The notes under the pieces were generated by a model. The model had not been told where the DNA came from, ran no database searches, and saw nothing but the letters and a program-made list of their open reading frames with translations. A stretch of 64,000 bases of DNA from Fischerella sp. PCC 9605 (GTDB lineage Bacteria > Cyanobacteriota > Cyanobacteriia > Cyanobacteriales > Nostocaceae). Position numbers and translations under genes: made by a program. Position 1 is the stretch's first letter. Every line of letters starts with the position of its first letter. This document shows positions 9,413-19,480 of this stretch, piece by piece. The DNA lies in the NCBI RefSeq assembly GCF_000517105.1, contig NZ_KI912148.1, positions 1,703,033 through 1,767,032 on the forward strand. The letters are read 5' to 3'.

Positions 9413-9948
9413 TGGACACCCTAGCTTTTACAAAACACGCAAATCGATAAGCTAACATTCTAGCCTCTGTAACCTCTTCTAGGGGAGATTGGATAAAAAG
9501 GACACAGGATATACGGTAAAAAGGTTAACTCTTAACCTGAGATTTATTTTATAGTACTAATGTACTAACAAAAATTTACCTTCAATCAATGTCAACAGGC
9601 GATCGCTCTGCCTTCATCTTTGTTGCTCCACTGTTGGACTTTACGATCGCGATTTTTGAGACAGTACGCACCCAAGCGATCGCCCCAGCAAAAGCTTGCT
9701 AGCTCAAAGTTAGTAACTCACTAGCCCTCATATAGATGGCGTAGTGGTCTATCGCATTAGTTTTGATAAGTTGCGAAAGTTCGTAGTTAGGGCTTTAGCC
9801 CTTGAAATTGAGCGATCAATCGCTCACTACAAACCTCTGATAATTAGTGCGATGAATCAGTAGTCAGGCAATTCGATGAGTACAGGAATTACGAAGGGTT
9901 AAAGGGATTATTTCCCCTTTCCCCTTTCCCCTTTCCCCCTTAACCCTA
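9413..9948. other. Intergenic region between kinase and hydrolase, with small palindromes
   Basis: About 536 bases without a credible gene. It holds several HIP1-like GCGATCGC or CGATCGC sites (9599-9690), a palindrome AGGGCT-TT-AGCCCT near 9788, GAGCGATCAATCGCTC near 9811, and CCCCTTT repeats at 9913-9940 behind the hydrolase stop. The kinase promoter is expected in 9413-9600. Nothing else is recognised. Confidence 0.5.
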
Positions 9949-11511
9949 TTATTGAGCACGGCAGAATTTCCGTTCGTTATCATGTTCCGGGTCTTGCCAA
10001 GAATAAGCAAAATGGCTCACTCCCCTTAGTTGGGATGCAAATGGACGCATTGCTTGCATTTGTGCTTCTAGTGGTGGACGACCATTTATACTCTTACCCC
10101 ACTGACCAGCTATGGCAGGAATAACTTGAGTACCTGGTTTTGCCTGACTCAACACCTGCTGTACTTGCGCCGCAATGCAACTGACATTACCGCAACTAGC
10201 ATAGGACATGGGATGCCACTCTAGAGAACTTGGGAACCTATCCCAAGGCTGCAAGCGGGAATCGTAACCTTGTCCAACAGTTTGATTGCCATCTGGGAAA
10301 AACACTACCCCTGCGGGAATACCAAGCTGCTGGGCTGGATAAGCAGCCAAATTGACAAAATCTAGAATACCTTGCATGGCGTGAGCTACAGAGAGTTGCC
10401 ATAACTCCGATTGCAGTTGTGGTTGTCTTTGTTGTGGAGGAATAATTGCCTTTTGTTGTGTCGGCGGCTTTTGCCCTGTAGATGCTGCTTGTGCTTGCCC
10501 CGGTGCTGGCGTTTGCGCTACTGGTGGCATGCGACCCTGCCACATGGGTTCTCCTTCTTGGGGATAAAGTTTATCAACTTCACCGATATCTCCCGCTGTT
10601 ACGTATCCCTTGCTTAAAAAGCGGCGAATTAATTCTAGCCCTTTGTTATTCTGTGCTCTTTGAAATAATGCTTGTTGGGTGCCTTCACTATAAAGCCACA
10701 AATCTGTAACTTTGGTGGCGATCGAATCACTTCCCGCTTGTCGTGGATAGCGCACGTAGTCAAATAGCACTCCATCTGGACGACGGCGCATTATCTCCTG
10801 TACCATCTGATAGTAGTCGCTTTTTGCTTGCAAGTTGTAGGGGTCGATAAATACTTGCGAGCCATCTTCTACAACATATAAGCTTGTTTGACCCTTGCCA
10901 TTGCGGGCGATCGCTCCTTCTCTGTCCTGACGCTGAGCGTAAGTATAACCAAAATTGGTCGTAAACATCCAGGCGTAAACCTTTAAACCTCGTTCTTGCC
11001 CTTTTTGAATTGCTTTTAAGAGCAAATCGTTGTTCTCCGCCCCTGGTGTACGAATTACAGAAGGCCAAGCCGTAGGGTTATTCGCTGCTGGCAACAGTAC
11101 TTGTCCGTCGTAAAAAGCTTCTAAATAAACTTGGTTATAACCTCGGTTGACAATCCGATCCATAATTCTCTCGATTTCTCCTGCCTGAGTGTCGCAGGGA
11201 TACAAACGCAACCAGATTGCTTGGACTTGAGGCCAATTGCGACTTCTACATTCTTGCAAAGTTTGTGCGTTTTGTCGCAGCATTTGTTGATAACGGTTTT
11301 GTGCCTCCTGTTCGCCTTTTAGGGCTGACAAACGTAATTTATCTTTTTCTTGTGCCTCTGCTGCTGATATCTGGCAAGACTGGTTGACTTCTTGCGCTTG
11401 TGCGAGTTGACTCCCAACGTATGGCATCAGAAAAGCACTGTTGAAAACGGCCGCAAAAAAGCATCGCCAAGAGAATATTAGTTTTGCAACATTCAAGGGA
11501 CAGTTGGACAT
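9949..11511 (-). CDS. GHL10-like family 10 glycosylhydrolase (COG1649 type), exported
   Basis: 520 residues with an N-terminal signal-peptide-like hydrophobic stretch (about 10-40, ending near AQAQE). The body is a TIM-barrel-type hydrolase: WLRLYPCDTQ, YNQVYLEAFYDGQ, VYAWMFTTNFGY, then FDYVRYPRQ, the most diagnostic motif, and a late WHPMSYASC and FAYSWQDPE. A Pro/Gln/Ala-rich low-complexity insert lies at about residues 330-365. It likely acts on a polysaccharide outside the cytoplasmic membrane; substrate unknown. It stands alone on the minus strand. The hydrophobic start is long, and an internal Met near residue 29 is an alternative. Confidence 0.8.
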   Translation of the reverse strand: MSNCPLNVAKLIFSWRCFFAAVFNSAFLMPYVGSQLAQAQEVNQSCQISAAEAQEKDKLRLSALKGEQEAQNRYQQMLRQNAQTLQECRSRNWPQVQAIWLRLYPCDTQAGEIERIMDRIVNRGYNQVYLEAFYDGQVLLPAANNPTAWPSVIRTPGAENNDLLLKAIQKGQERGLKVYAWMFTTNFGYTYAQRQDREGAIARNGKGQTSLYVVEDGSQVFIDPYNLQAKSDYYQMVQEIMRRRPDGVLFDYVRYPRQAGSDSIATKVTDLWLYSEGTQQALFQRAQNNKGLELIRRFLSKGYVTAGDIGEVDKLYPQEGEPMWQGRMPPVAQTPAPGQAQAASTGQKPPTQQKAIIPPQQRQPQLQSELWQLSVAHAMQGILDFVNLAAYPAQQLGIPAGVVFFPDGNQTVGQGYDSRLQPWDRFPSSLEWHPMSYASCGNVSCIAAQVQQVLSQAKPGTQVIPAIAGQWGKSINGRPPLEAQMQAMRPFASQLRGVSHFAYSWQDPEHDNERKFCRAQ

Positions 11512-11939
11512 ATGTAGAAGTAGAATGACAAAGGATCATCAATCCCAACTCAGATGATTTTGGGAGATGTATAGATTGCAGCTTTAATAATAGGGGCTTT
11601 GAAGCCTAGTTCTTAAAGACTCCTAAACCCCCATTTCTGTTGCCGCATTTTGTTATTCAGTGTGGTGACAGTAGATTATCACACAATGTCTCGGTGTGCT
11701 GCTTGTTTGCTTGATCGCCAATTAAGACATAGTGATATCCCACAGACATCTGTGGTATCAAGATTAATAAAATAGTTATTAGTCAAGGGTCAAGAGGAGG
11801 CAGCGCGCCCTTGAAGGTTCCACGCCACGTGCTTTATGCCTCTTAACCCGTCCACCGCAGTGGCTCCTCAGTTGTAGCAACTGCCGTTGAATAACTATTG
11901 ACTCTTGACTTTGGACTTTTGACTCTGCGTAGCAGAAAG
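11512..11939. other. Intergenic region with inverted-repeat pieces
   Basis: About 428 bases without a gene. Near 11770-11800 the text TAGTTATTAGTCAAGGGTCAA is partly mirrored at 11888-11920 (TTGAATAACTATTGACTCTTGA). It encloses a GC-rich patch (GAGGAGGCAGCGCGCCC and CCGCAGTGGCTCCTC). This looks like a small inverted-repeat insertion downstream of psb27. Promoter elements of the hydrolase gene should lie in 11512-11650. Confidence 0.45.
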
Positions 11940-12344
11940 TTAAGCGCCACGCTTAAGCGCCGCCTCAACCTGATCGAACTCCAACTCTAAACGTTCCTTA
12001 AGCTTTTTTGGAACAGGACGATTGGGGTAAGAACTGTAATGTCCGGCTAGGGAGTTCAAGGCGGTTCGCATGGTAGTAAAGGAAGCTAAACCAGCAACAG
12101 AACTATCCCGTTGGTAACGAGCTGCAAAAGTATTAATTTGTTGACGCGCTTGTGCTTGCGCTGCTGTTTTGTTGGGCGAATTGTCTGGTAACTCTAGAGC
12201 TTGCCTCAAAGTATTTACTACACTCAAGGTATCTTGGCGATAATCACCAGACAAACCATCCGGACTGCCGGAACAACCCATTAAGCCGATAGTAACAACT
12301 AAAAGCAAGGCTAGCAGACGTGACCAATAGCGCTTCATATGCAT
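11940..12344 (-). CDS. psb27: Photosystem II assembly lipoprotein Psb27
   Basis: 134 residues. Signal sequence with lipobox ending LMGC (Cys24), so it is a lumenal lipoprotein. The mature four-helix part shows the Psb27 pattern: GDYRQDTLSVVNTLRQAL, then TFAARYQRDSSVAGLASF, then LNSLAGHYSSYPNRPVPKKL. Psb27 binds CP43 during photosystem II assembly and repair and keeps the manganese cluster from assembling too early. Two in-frame Met codons (12344 and 12338) are possible starts and give nearly the same protein. Length is normal for the family. It is monocistronic, with repeat-rich DNA upstream. Confidence 0.93.
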   Translation of the reverse strand: MHMKRYWSRLLALLLVVTIGLMGCSGSPDGLSGDYRQDTLSVVNTLRQALELPDNSPNKTAAQAQARQQINTFAARYQRDSSVAGLASFTTMRTALNSLAGHYSSYPNRPVPKKLKERLELEFDQVEAALKRGA

Positions 12345-12654
12345 TTATGTGAAACAATACCTAAATCAACGTCCATCCTATCCTGGATTGGTATCTTGGG
12401 GATCATTCTGGAGGAGGGAGAGAGTGGGAGATGGGGAGATGGGGAACTCGGGGCCCCCACGACCGCCAGGGAGTGGGGATTAGGGGCAATGGGGAGATGG
12501 GGAAATGGGGAGAAAACAAGTCAAAATTCAAAATTCAAAATTCAAAACTAAGAATCTTTTTGACTTTTGAATGAGTGAATGCGTGACTTGTTACGCCACT
12601 AACTACTAACCACTAACTACTAACCATCAACAACCAACAACCAACCACTAACCA
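12345..12654. repeat. Repeat-rich region between cofH and psb27
   Basis: Contains GGGGAGAT/GGGGAAAT repeats (12430-12515), a 26-base element at 12441-12466 that matches 4299-4324 in reverse with one mismatch, three AATTCAAA units (12520-12545), and CACTAAC/CAACAAC heptamers (12598-12666). No gene; the psb27 promoter must lie in the first 100 bases. Confidence 0.75.
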
Positions 12655-13794
12655 CTAACCACTAACTTTTTGATAAAGAGTATCCCGTTGTTGGTAAGGT
12701 CTTCCCAAAGAAGCGATCGCATTTTGCAAGCTTTCTACTTCCATACAGGTGCCACCAACTGCACCTGCCATTGTGGTGATATGTTCTTCCATTAATGTGC
12801 CACCGATATCGTTACAGCCCCAATTTAGAGCTTCAGTGGCTCCCGCTAGCCCCAGTTTTACCCAACTTGGTTGATGGTTTGGTATCCAGTTTCCTAAGTA
12901 AATCCTAGCCACTGCGGTGAGTAAAAGTGCATCAGCTAACACGGGTTGATCCCGTCCGACACGACGGCGTAAGGGTTTGGGAGCTTCTTGACCAACAAAT
13001 GGTAATAAAATAAACTCAGTAATGCGGGCTGAATATTCCCGATGAATGGCGGTTTGTTGGAGCGATCGCAATTTTTCTAAATGCCAAATTTGTTGTTCTG
13101 GTGTCTCTATGTGTCCTGATAACATAGTGCTTGTGGTACACAAACCTGATTTATGGGCCGTACTCACAATTTCTAACCAAGTTGCCGCATCAATTTTTTC
13201 AGGACATAGAATCCGCCGCACTTCATCATCTAATACCTCAGCTGCTGTTCCTGGCATTGAATCCACACCAGCATCTCGCAAGGCAGTTATTACCTCCGCA
13301 TAACTCAGCCCGTCAACTCTAGCGATGAATTGCACTTCTTGCGGAGAAAAAGCGTGTAGATGCAGTTGGGGAAATTCCTGTTTAATAGTTTCTACTAGCT
13401 TGAGATAATAAGGCAAAGATTTGCCGTTAATTTTTGCTGCTGGATTCAATCCCCCTTGCATACAGATTTCTGTTGCACCCCGCTGCACAGCATCTTTGGC
13501 TTTCTCCAAAATTTGCGCCCAATCCAACCAGTAAGCACCAGCCTCACCTTCATCTCGCCGGAAGGCACAAAAACTACAGTGCTGTTCGCAGATATTTGTA
13601 AAGTTGATATTACGGTTAATTACGTAGGTAACAGTTTCGCCTGTTTGTCGCTGACGCAGTTTGTCAGCTGTAGCACGAATGGCAGTAATTAAACTTGCGT
13701 CTGTTTGTTGTAACAATGTTACTCCCTGTTCGGGAGACAAATCGTAACCCATGAGGGCACGCTCAAGAATAGCATCAACAGTTGCAGTCACCAC
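12655..13794 (-). CDS. cofH: FO synthase subunit 2 (radical SAM, CofH)
   Basis: 379 residues, cytoplasmic. Radical-SAM cluster CEQHCSFC (Cys69, 73, 76), followed by the CofH/MqnC-family features [32 protein letters not shown] and the C-terminal [14 protein letters not shown]. With CofG it joins a tyrosine-derived radical to a ribityl pyrimidine, giving 7,8-didemethyl-8-hydroxy-5-deazariboflavin (FO), which cyanobacteria use as a photolyase antenna. CofG is not in the window. Length is typical. The 3' end runs directly into STRR heptamers. Confidence 0.92.
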   Translation of the reverse strand: MVTATVDAILERALMGYDLSPEQGVTLLQQTDASLITAIRATADKLRQRQTGETVTYVINRNINFTNICEQHCSFCAFRRDEGEAGAYWLDWAQILEKAKDAVQRGATEICMQGGLNPAAKINGKSLPYYLKLVETIKQEFPQLHLHAFSPQEVQFIARVDGLSYAEVITALRDAGVDSMPGTAAEVLDDEVRRILCPEKIDAATWLEIVSTAHKSGLCTTSTMLSGHIETPEQQIWHLEKLRSLQQTAIHREYSARITEFILLPFVGQEAPKPLRRRVGRDQPVLADALLLTAVARIYLGNWIPNHQPSWVKLGLAGATEALNWGCNDIGGTLMEEHITTMAGAVGGTCMEVESLQNAIASLGRPYQQRDTLYQKVSG

Positions 13795-14560
13795 AGATTT
13801 TTAAAAGCAAACCAATATAATTATTTTTGCAATCATAATCATTAACTATTTCCTATGCTATAGCAATTCGAGGTTAATTTGTATGTATATACAAATGCGG
13901 TATTAAAAATATTGTTTTTAGCAATATATCCTAGATGTACATCAATACTTTGTCTGTATGCATCTATTCATTTACAAATTCAACATCAATCACGTTCTAA
14001 TTAATAATTTCTCAAGAAATTATTGGTTTATATATCCTAAATTTTGTAAAATAGCATAAAACTCATCATTTCAGTAAGCTTTTTGCTCTATAGCCACCAA
14101 ACCAAAAATATCGACGTTGCTAATAAAATAATTAAATACCTGAGTCCAAACGGAAGATCTGTCGTGAGAAAATTAATTGTTTATTTTTATTAGGCATCAC
14201 TAATTGATAAAGTATTCAGAGCTAATTTAGTGCTAAAGTAGCTTTTTAAAGCTATTGCTAAGAGCTAGTACTATAAATTACTCTTTTTTTCGGATTATGC
14301 TACTAATACTTTGTTTTGTATAGATTAAACCTAATAATGGCTTGATATTTTTTTCAAGTTCATTGCTGCTTTGTAGCAAATATTACAATAACGTCGAAAA
14401 TAAGGTAACGAAACATCAACGTACAAGAATTATAGCTGGCGGCTAACGATTGCAGTCAAACTAATCTGAGTAACTATTTAGAAAATAAATACTCTGACTC
14501 CGGCAGAGCAATCTGCGATCGGAAAAATGCAGAAAAACTGTTCCCTCTAATCTTTGGTAA
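13795..14560. other. Long AT-rich intergenic region
   Basis: About 766 bases between two divergent genes (cofH minus, glycosyltransferase plus), strongly AT-rich. I see no ORF with credible start and composition, no tRNA signature and no clear terminator. A short inverted repeat TTGTATGTATATACAAAT is near 13879. Room for two promoters and possibly a small RNA, which sequence reading alone cannot show. Confidence 0.4.
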
Positions 14561-15799
14561 ATGAGCATTCTTGAACCAAATTCACTTTTGTCAGTACCAA
14601 CTGGTCAGTTACAAATTTCTGAATTGCCGCCTAGCACTGTCGGTGTAGATAGTTCGCCAATCTTTTTTTCTCTTGTAATTCCGACTTACAACGAAGCTGG
14701 AAATATCAAAGCCATCATCAGGATATTGAGTACCTTGCTAGATGAGTCGATCCCAGGAGAGTACGAACTGATTGTTGTAGACGATGATAGTCCTGATGGT
14801 ACTTGGGAAGTTGCACAGTCTTTGATGTTGGAGTACCCTCAGTTGCGAGTGATGCGACGTCAGGATGAAAGAGGTCTTTCCTCAGCGGTGATTCGCGGTT
14901 GGCAGGTAGCGAGGGGAGATGTTTTAGGGGTAATTGATGGTGATTTGCAGCATCCACCCCACGTGCTGCTGCGACTTTTATATGCAATTCAAAAGGGAGC
15001 GGATTTGGCAGTTGCTAGCCGTCACGTCGAAGGTGGTGGAGTCAGTAGTTGGAGTTTCATTAGGCGTTTTTTGTCCCGTGGTGCTCAATTATTGGGATTG
15101 ATTATTCTGCCAAATGTACTAGGCCGAGTTTCAGATCCAATGAGCGGTTATTTTATAGTACGTCGGAATTGCATAGTAAATGTTACCCTCAATCCCGTAG
15201 GATACAAAGTTCTGCTTGAGGTAATCGGGCGAGGCCAGGTAAAGCAAATAGCTGAAGTCGGTTATGTATTCTGCGAACGTAAAGAGGGTGAAAGCAAAGT
15301 CACATGGAAGCAATATCTAGATTACATCCACCACTTATTGCGATTGCGGCTTTCTACAGGATATATAGGAAGATTCAGCCAAAACTTCCCCATTGGCCGA
15401 TTTATGCGCTTTGGCTTGGTGGGACTGAGTGGGGTATTTGTGGATATGGCGGTGCTTTATTTGCTCAGTGACCCGACTACATTAGGATTGCCCTTGACTC
15501 GCAGTAAAATTTTGGCTGGGGAAATTGCTATTTTCAATAATTTTTTGTGGAATGACGCTTGGACTTTTGCTGATGTTGCCATGCAACAGCGATCGTGGCG
15601 TCAGCGATTGAAGCGATTTTTGAAATTTAATCTTATTTGTCTGGCGGGGTTAGTATTAAATGTGCTGGTGTTGAATTTAGTATTTAATTTCATTATTCAT
15701 AACCGCTACATCGCTAACCTCATCGCGATCGCCATTGCTACAATCTGGAACTTCTGGGTTAACCTCAAACTCAGTTGGCGTGTAACACAAGTGAAGTGA
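14561..15799 (+). CDS. Polyprenol-phosphate mannosyltransferase (DPM1-like) fused to GtrA membrane domain
   Basis: 412 residues. N-terminal GT-A glycosyltransferase family 2 domain: LVIPTYNEAGNIK (about 38-50), VDDDSPDG (73-80) and the DxD-type DGDLQHPP (126-133), matching dolichol-phosphate mannose synthases. C-terminal GtrA domain from about residue 278 (RFMRFGLVGLSG) with four membrane helices (FNNFLWNDAWTF is diagnostic). It would transfer a sugar from a nucleotide donor to polyprenol phosphate at the membrane for later use in glycan or protein modification. The methyltransferase gene begins 15 bases downstream, so the two are probably one operon. Confidence 0.88.
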   Translation: MSILEPNSLLSVPTGQLQISELPPSTVGVDSSPIFFSLVIPTYNEAGNIKAIIRILSTLLDESIPGEYELIVVDDDSPDGTWEVAQSLMLEYPQLRVMRRQDERGLSSAVIRGWQVARGDVLGVIDGDLQHPPHVLLRLLYAIQKGADLAVASRHVEGGGVSSWSFIRRFLSRGAQLLGLIILPNVLGRVSDPMSGYFIVRRNCIVNVTLNPVGYKVLLEVIGRGQVKQIAEVGYVFCERKEGESKVTWKQYLDYIHHLLRLRLSTGYIGRFSQNFPIGRFMRFGLVGLSGVFVDMAVLYLLSDPTTLGLPLTRSKILAGEIAIFNNFLWNDAWTFADVAMQQRSWRQRLKRFLKFNLICLAGLVLNVLVLNLVFNFIIHNRYIANLIAIAIATIWNFWVNLKLSWRVTQVK

Positions 15800-15814
15800 G
15801 TATATATCAGTTGT

Positions 15815-16543
15815 ATGGTTGAGGGCTACCAAGAGGATCTTGCTTATATTCATGATGTTGGGTTTGGGGCTTTCTCAAGCGAATCCGCACCAGGTCTGCT
15901 AGAAATATTGCGCCAAAAAGGAATTGCAAAGGGTTTAGTTGTCGATTTAGGATGTGGCAGTGGCATATGGGCAAAAGCGCTCACCCAAGCTGGTTACGAT
16001 GTTCTAGGGATAGATATATCTGATGCGTTTATAGACTTAGCAAAGAAAAAAGCACCAAAGGCTAATTTCCAAACAGCATCTTTTCTGAGAGTCCCAATCC
16101 CAGAATGCAATGCCGTAACATCAATAGGAGAATGCTTAAATTATCAATTTGATGAGCATGGGTTAGCAGAGATCCAAGAACTGTTCACGCGAATATACAA
16201 AACCTTAAAATCAGGCGGCGTGTTTATTTTCGATATTGCTGAACCGGGATATGTAAGTGGCACGAATCCACAAAAAACTTATTCCGAAGGGCAAGATTGG
16301 GCAATCCTTGTGGAAAAAGAAGAGGATAAGTCAACAAATCAATTAACTCGCAAAATGACAATCTTTCGTAAGATTGGAAATCTTTATCGAAGGAGTGAAG
16401 AAATACACCGCGTTCAATTATATAAAAGTTCGGAAGTTGCAAAAGAACTTCGGAAAGTTGGCTTTAAAGTAAGAATTATCCGTGGATACGGGGAATTTAG
16501 ATTTAGAAACGCTCAAGTCGGATTTATAGCAACAAAAGCATAA
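15815..16543 (+). CDS. Class I SAM-dependent methyltransferase
   Basis: 242 residues, cytoplasmic. SAM motif I VVDLGCGSGIW (42-52), acidic residue at VLGIDISD, and a post-motif region FIFDIAEPGY. The substrate is not evident; small molecules are typical for this fold. It starts 15 bases after the GT2-GtrA gene, so the substrate may be a lipid-linked or cell-surface sugar (inference from position). No unusual features. Confidence 0.82.
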   Translation: MVEGYQEDLAYIHDVGFGAFSSESAPGLLEILRQKGIAKGLVVDLGCGSGIWAKALTQAGYDVLGIDISDAFIDLAKKKAPKANFQTASFLRVPIPECNAVTSIGECLNYQFDEHGLAEIQELFTRIYKTLKSGGVFIFDIAEPGYVSGTNPQKTYSEGQDWAILVEKEEDKSTNQLTRKMTIFRKIGNLYRRSEEIHRVQLYKSSEVAKELRKVGFKVRIIRGYGEFRFRNAQVGFIATKA

Positions 16544-16819
16544 ACCCAGCATTGGCTTGGCAATTGTGGATTTGTAAGATGGTGACGTTTATTACCGAGA
16601 GAGAACGTCACAAGGATAAAGCGGTAATAATCCCAAGTAAGGCTTTCCACCAAACTCAGCGCTATCCCTTCGACAGATGATCTGGATGAATAGAATCACT
16701 AATATTTTTGGTGAATTATTAAAAATCTAGCTGGGGTGCGATGTTTTGGTGACAAGTCACTCCGCGTCTACATACTTTGTTTACTTCTGCCAAGTTAAGT
16801 AGTTTGGAGACTCTAAGTT

Positions 16820-17677
16820 ATGCGTTGGGAATTCGGCCGTAGAAGCACCAATGTTGAGGACAGGCGCGGAACTCGAATTTCGGCTCCTGTAGTGGGAGGT
16901 GGCATTGGGGCAATCATTTTGTCACTGATTGTTGCTTTTTTGGGTGGCGATCCCAGTATAATCTGGGAGCAAACACAAACACCAAGCGATCGCCCCTACT
17001 CGGAGTCTCCTCAAACAGAACGTTCTGCCACAGAAGATACTATGGCTGATTTTGTTTCAGTAGTTCTGGCAGATACAGAAGATACTTGGCAAAGTCTATT
17101 TCGGCAAATGGGAAAGACCTATGTGGAACCCAAGTTAGTTCTTTATTCGGATGCCGTACAATCTGCCTGTGGGTTTGCGCGATCGGCTTCTGGCCCATTC
17201 TATTGCCCCGCCGATCAAAAAGTCTACATTGACTTAAGCTTTTATGAAGATTTGAAGAATCGGCATCAAGCACCAGGGGACTTTGCCCAAGCGTATGTGA
17301 TTGCTCACGAGATTGGGCATCATGTTCAGAATCAAATGGGCATTCTCGGTCGGGTTAATACATTGCAGCGTCAAGTCGATCAAGTGGAAGCAAATCAACT
17401 TTCAGTCCGGCTGGAGTTACAGGCGGACTGTTTTGCTGGTATCTGGGCGCACCATGCCAATCGCTCGCGGCAGGTTCTGGAAGCAGGCGACATTGAAGAG
17501 GGGCTGAATGCTGCTAGTAGTATTGGAGACGATCGCTTGCAACGTCAGGCAAAAGGGTATGTTGTGCCAGAATCTTTTACACATGGTAGTTCAGCCCAGC
17601 GAGTCCGCTGGTTCAAACGAGGCATTCAAACAGGCGATCCTGCACAATGTAATACTTTTGCGAGCGCAAATCCTTAA
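16820..17677 (+). CDS. Neutral zinc metallopeptidase, YpfJ family
   Basis: 285 residues. The start MRWEFGRRSTNVEDRRG is a family signature. One membrane helix at about 23-42 anchors it, and the peptidase domain should lie on the outer side. Zinc-binding motif HEIGHH at 163-168 inside VIAHEIGHHVQNQMG; a later ELQADCFAGIWAHHA probably gives the third ligand. Substrates of this family (PF04228) are poorly known. It faces the GGDEF-EAL gene, with a shared hairpin between them. Confidence 0.88.
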   Translation: MRWEFGRRSTNVEDRRGTRISAPVVGGGIGAIILSLIVAFLGGDPSIIWEQTQTPSDRPYSESPQTERSATEDTMADFVSVVLADTEDTWQSLFRQMGKTYVEPKLVLYSDAVQSACGFARSASGPFYCPADQKVYIDLSFYEDLKNRHQAPGDFAQAYVIAHEIGHHVQNQMGILGRVNTLQRQVDQVEANQLSVRLELQADCFAGIWAHHANRSRQVLEAGDIEEGLNAASSIGDDRLQRQAKGYVVPESFTHGSSAQRVRWFKRGIQTGDPAQCNTFASANP

Positions 17678-17717
17678 CAGTTAAAGGAAATTGGTATTAG
17701 ACATCGCAGTATAGCAA

Positions 17718-17759
17718 TGAAGCATCTTAATTTTGCACAATAGTCATTAGGATGCTTCA
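17718..17759. terminator. Bidirectional hairpin between convergent genes
   Basis: TGAAGCATCTTAAT (17718-17731) pairs with ATTAGGATGCTTCA (17746-17759): a 14-bp stem with one G-U, 14-base loop, followed by CTTCATTTTTA on the plus strand. It lies between the stops of the peptidase (17677) and GGDEF-EAL (17768) genes and suits both. Confidence 0.7.
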
Positions 17760-17767
17760 CTTCATTT

Positions 17768-19480
17768 TTATGCTGCGATCGCTGTCATCTGCAAAGAATG
17801 CTGTTTCAGCATCTGGGCGATCGCATCTGTGGGGACAGGAGGACTGAAGTAGAACCCCTGCCCTTCGTGACATCCCCGCATTTGCAGGTATTCAAGTTGT
17901 TCTCGGGTTTCTACCCCCTCTGCTGTGATGTTCAACCGCAGACTCTTTGCTAGGGCAATAATGGCATCGGTGACAGCTGCGCTATCAGGATTTGATGTCA
18001 CATCCTGCACAAATGAGCGATCGATCTTGAGCATGTCAACGTGAAAGCGCTTCAAGTAGTTTAGGGAAGAATAGCCTGTGCCGAAGTCATCCAAGGCCAG
18101 CAATATGCCTAGTTCTCGTAATTGTTCTAGGGTTCTAACGGAGCGCTCTATGTCAGTCACTAGAAAACTTTCAGTGACTTCCAGTTCTAAGTAAGACGCT
18201 TCCATTCCAGTCTCCTCAAGAATCTGGCTGACAACCTCCACTAGATTTGGTTGTTCAAATTGTCGAGCCGACAGATTCACCGACACGCGAATTGGAGGTA
18301 GTCCGGCAAGCTGCCAGGCACGGTTTTGAGTACAGGCTGTTCGCAAAACCCATTCACCGATTGGCACAATTAAACCATTGGCTTCTGCAATCGGAATAAA
18401 CTTTGCTGGAGAAATCAACCCCCGTGTGGGATGCTGCCAGCGAACCAGTGCTTCAATTGCTGTCACTTGTTTGCTGTGTAAATCAATTAGAGGTTGGTAA
18501 TAAACCAGCATTTCGTTGCGCTCAAGCGCCCTATGTAATTCATTTTCTAGCGTTAGTCGCTCCAGCAGCTGAGCATTAATCTCGGGCGAATAGAATTGGT
18601 ATTGGCTACGTCCCTGCTGCTTTGCCTGGTACAGCGCTATATGTGCCTGTTGTAAAAGATCGTCGACATGATGGCGATCGCCCAAGTCATTAATTGTGAT
18701 GCCAATGCTGGCTGTGATATGAATTGTGTTGCCTTCTAAACAGAAGGGTTTTGCCAGCGTACTCAGCACTAACTGAGATAGCTTGATCGCAGTCTCAAAA
18801 GAAAAAATGTCTGTTATGGCGATCGCAAATTCATCTCCACTCAAACGGGCAAGAATATCTGTTTGAGTTATGCAGGTTGTCAAACGTTGGGCAACTGCTC
18901 TTAACAACAAATTTGAAATCTTATGCTTTAATGCATGACTTATACCAGTGAAATCATCAATACTTAGCAAAAGGATAGCTACAAGCTGTTGATTATTCTG
19001 AGGTTTGGATTGGGTTTGATGGAGGCGATGGCGAAACAAATCCCGATTGGGTAATCCGGTCAGGTTATCGTAGTTGGTGATGTAGTGAATTAATTCATCT
19101 AATTTATGCAGAGTTTGTGAGGTATCTGCCATCAGCGTACCCGCTTCATCGACAAATTGTGTAGGTAGTTCGGGTAATGTTTTGGTCTTTAGATAGTCTT
19201 GCAATGCAGCAGATGTCAAAATCACCGGTGCAAGCAGGTAGTGTAGCGCATAGAGAGTGACTGCCGTACCCACTAAAGTAGCCAAAAGAGCAATCGTCAG
19301 AACTCGCACTGTCATCTGCAAAGAATAGGAGTTTGAAGTGACGAAACTCAAGAGTAAAGTTAGAAGTGGTACATGAGTACCTAAAAATGCCACCAACATG
19401 ATTTTGGCGATGTAACTTTTTTTGAGTAATCCGAAATGAGCCAGAGATGAATACAGGTAAAGTTTTGGCTGGAATTGCAT
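17768..19480 (-). CDS. Membrane-bound GGDEF-EAL protein (cyclic di-GMP turnover)
   Basis: 570 residues. Two hydrophobic segments (about 24-48 and 58-85) with little between them, so there is no large external sensor. GGDEF domain about 130-300, with the site reading SGDEF (214-218), a variant that may be active or only regulatory. EAL domain about 310-560 with EAL (343-345), VNLSARQF, ELEVTES, DDFGTGYSSL and KIDRSFV all present, so phosphodiesterase activity is likely. Overall it probably lowers cyclic di-GMP, with possible synthase activity. It is monocistronic on the minus strand. Confidence 0.88.
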   Translation of the reverse strand: MQFQPKLYLYSSLAHFGLLKKSYIAKIMLVAFLGTHVPLLTLLLSFVTSNSYSLQMTVRVLTIALLATLVGTAVTLYALHYLLAPVILTSAALQDYLKTKTLPELPTQFVDEAGTLMADTSQTLHKLDELIHYITNYDNLTGLPNRDLFRHRLHQTQSKPQNNQQLVAILLLSIDDFTGISHALKHKISNLLLRAVAQRLTTCITQTDILARLSGDEFAIAITDIFSFETAIKLSQLVLSTLAKPFCLEGNTIHITASIGITINDLGDRHHVDDLLQQAHIALYQAKQQGRSQYQFYSPEINAQLLERLTLENELHRALERNEMLVYYQPLIDLHSKQVTAIEALVRWQHPTRGLISPAKFIPIAEANGLIVPIGEWVLRTACTQNRAWQLAGLPPIRVSVNLSARQFEQPNLVEVVSQILEETGMEASYLELEVTESFLVTDIERSVRTLEQLRELGILLALDDFGTGYSSLNYLKRFHVDMLKIDRSFVQDVTSNPDSAAVTDAIIALAKSLRLNITAEGVETREQLEYLQMRGCHEGQGFYFSPPVPTDAIAQMLKQHSLQMTAIAA

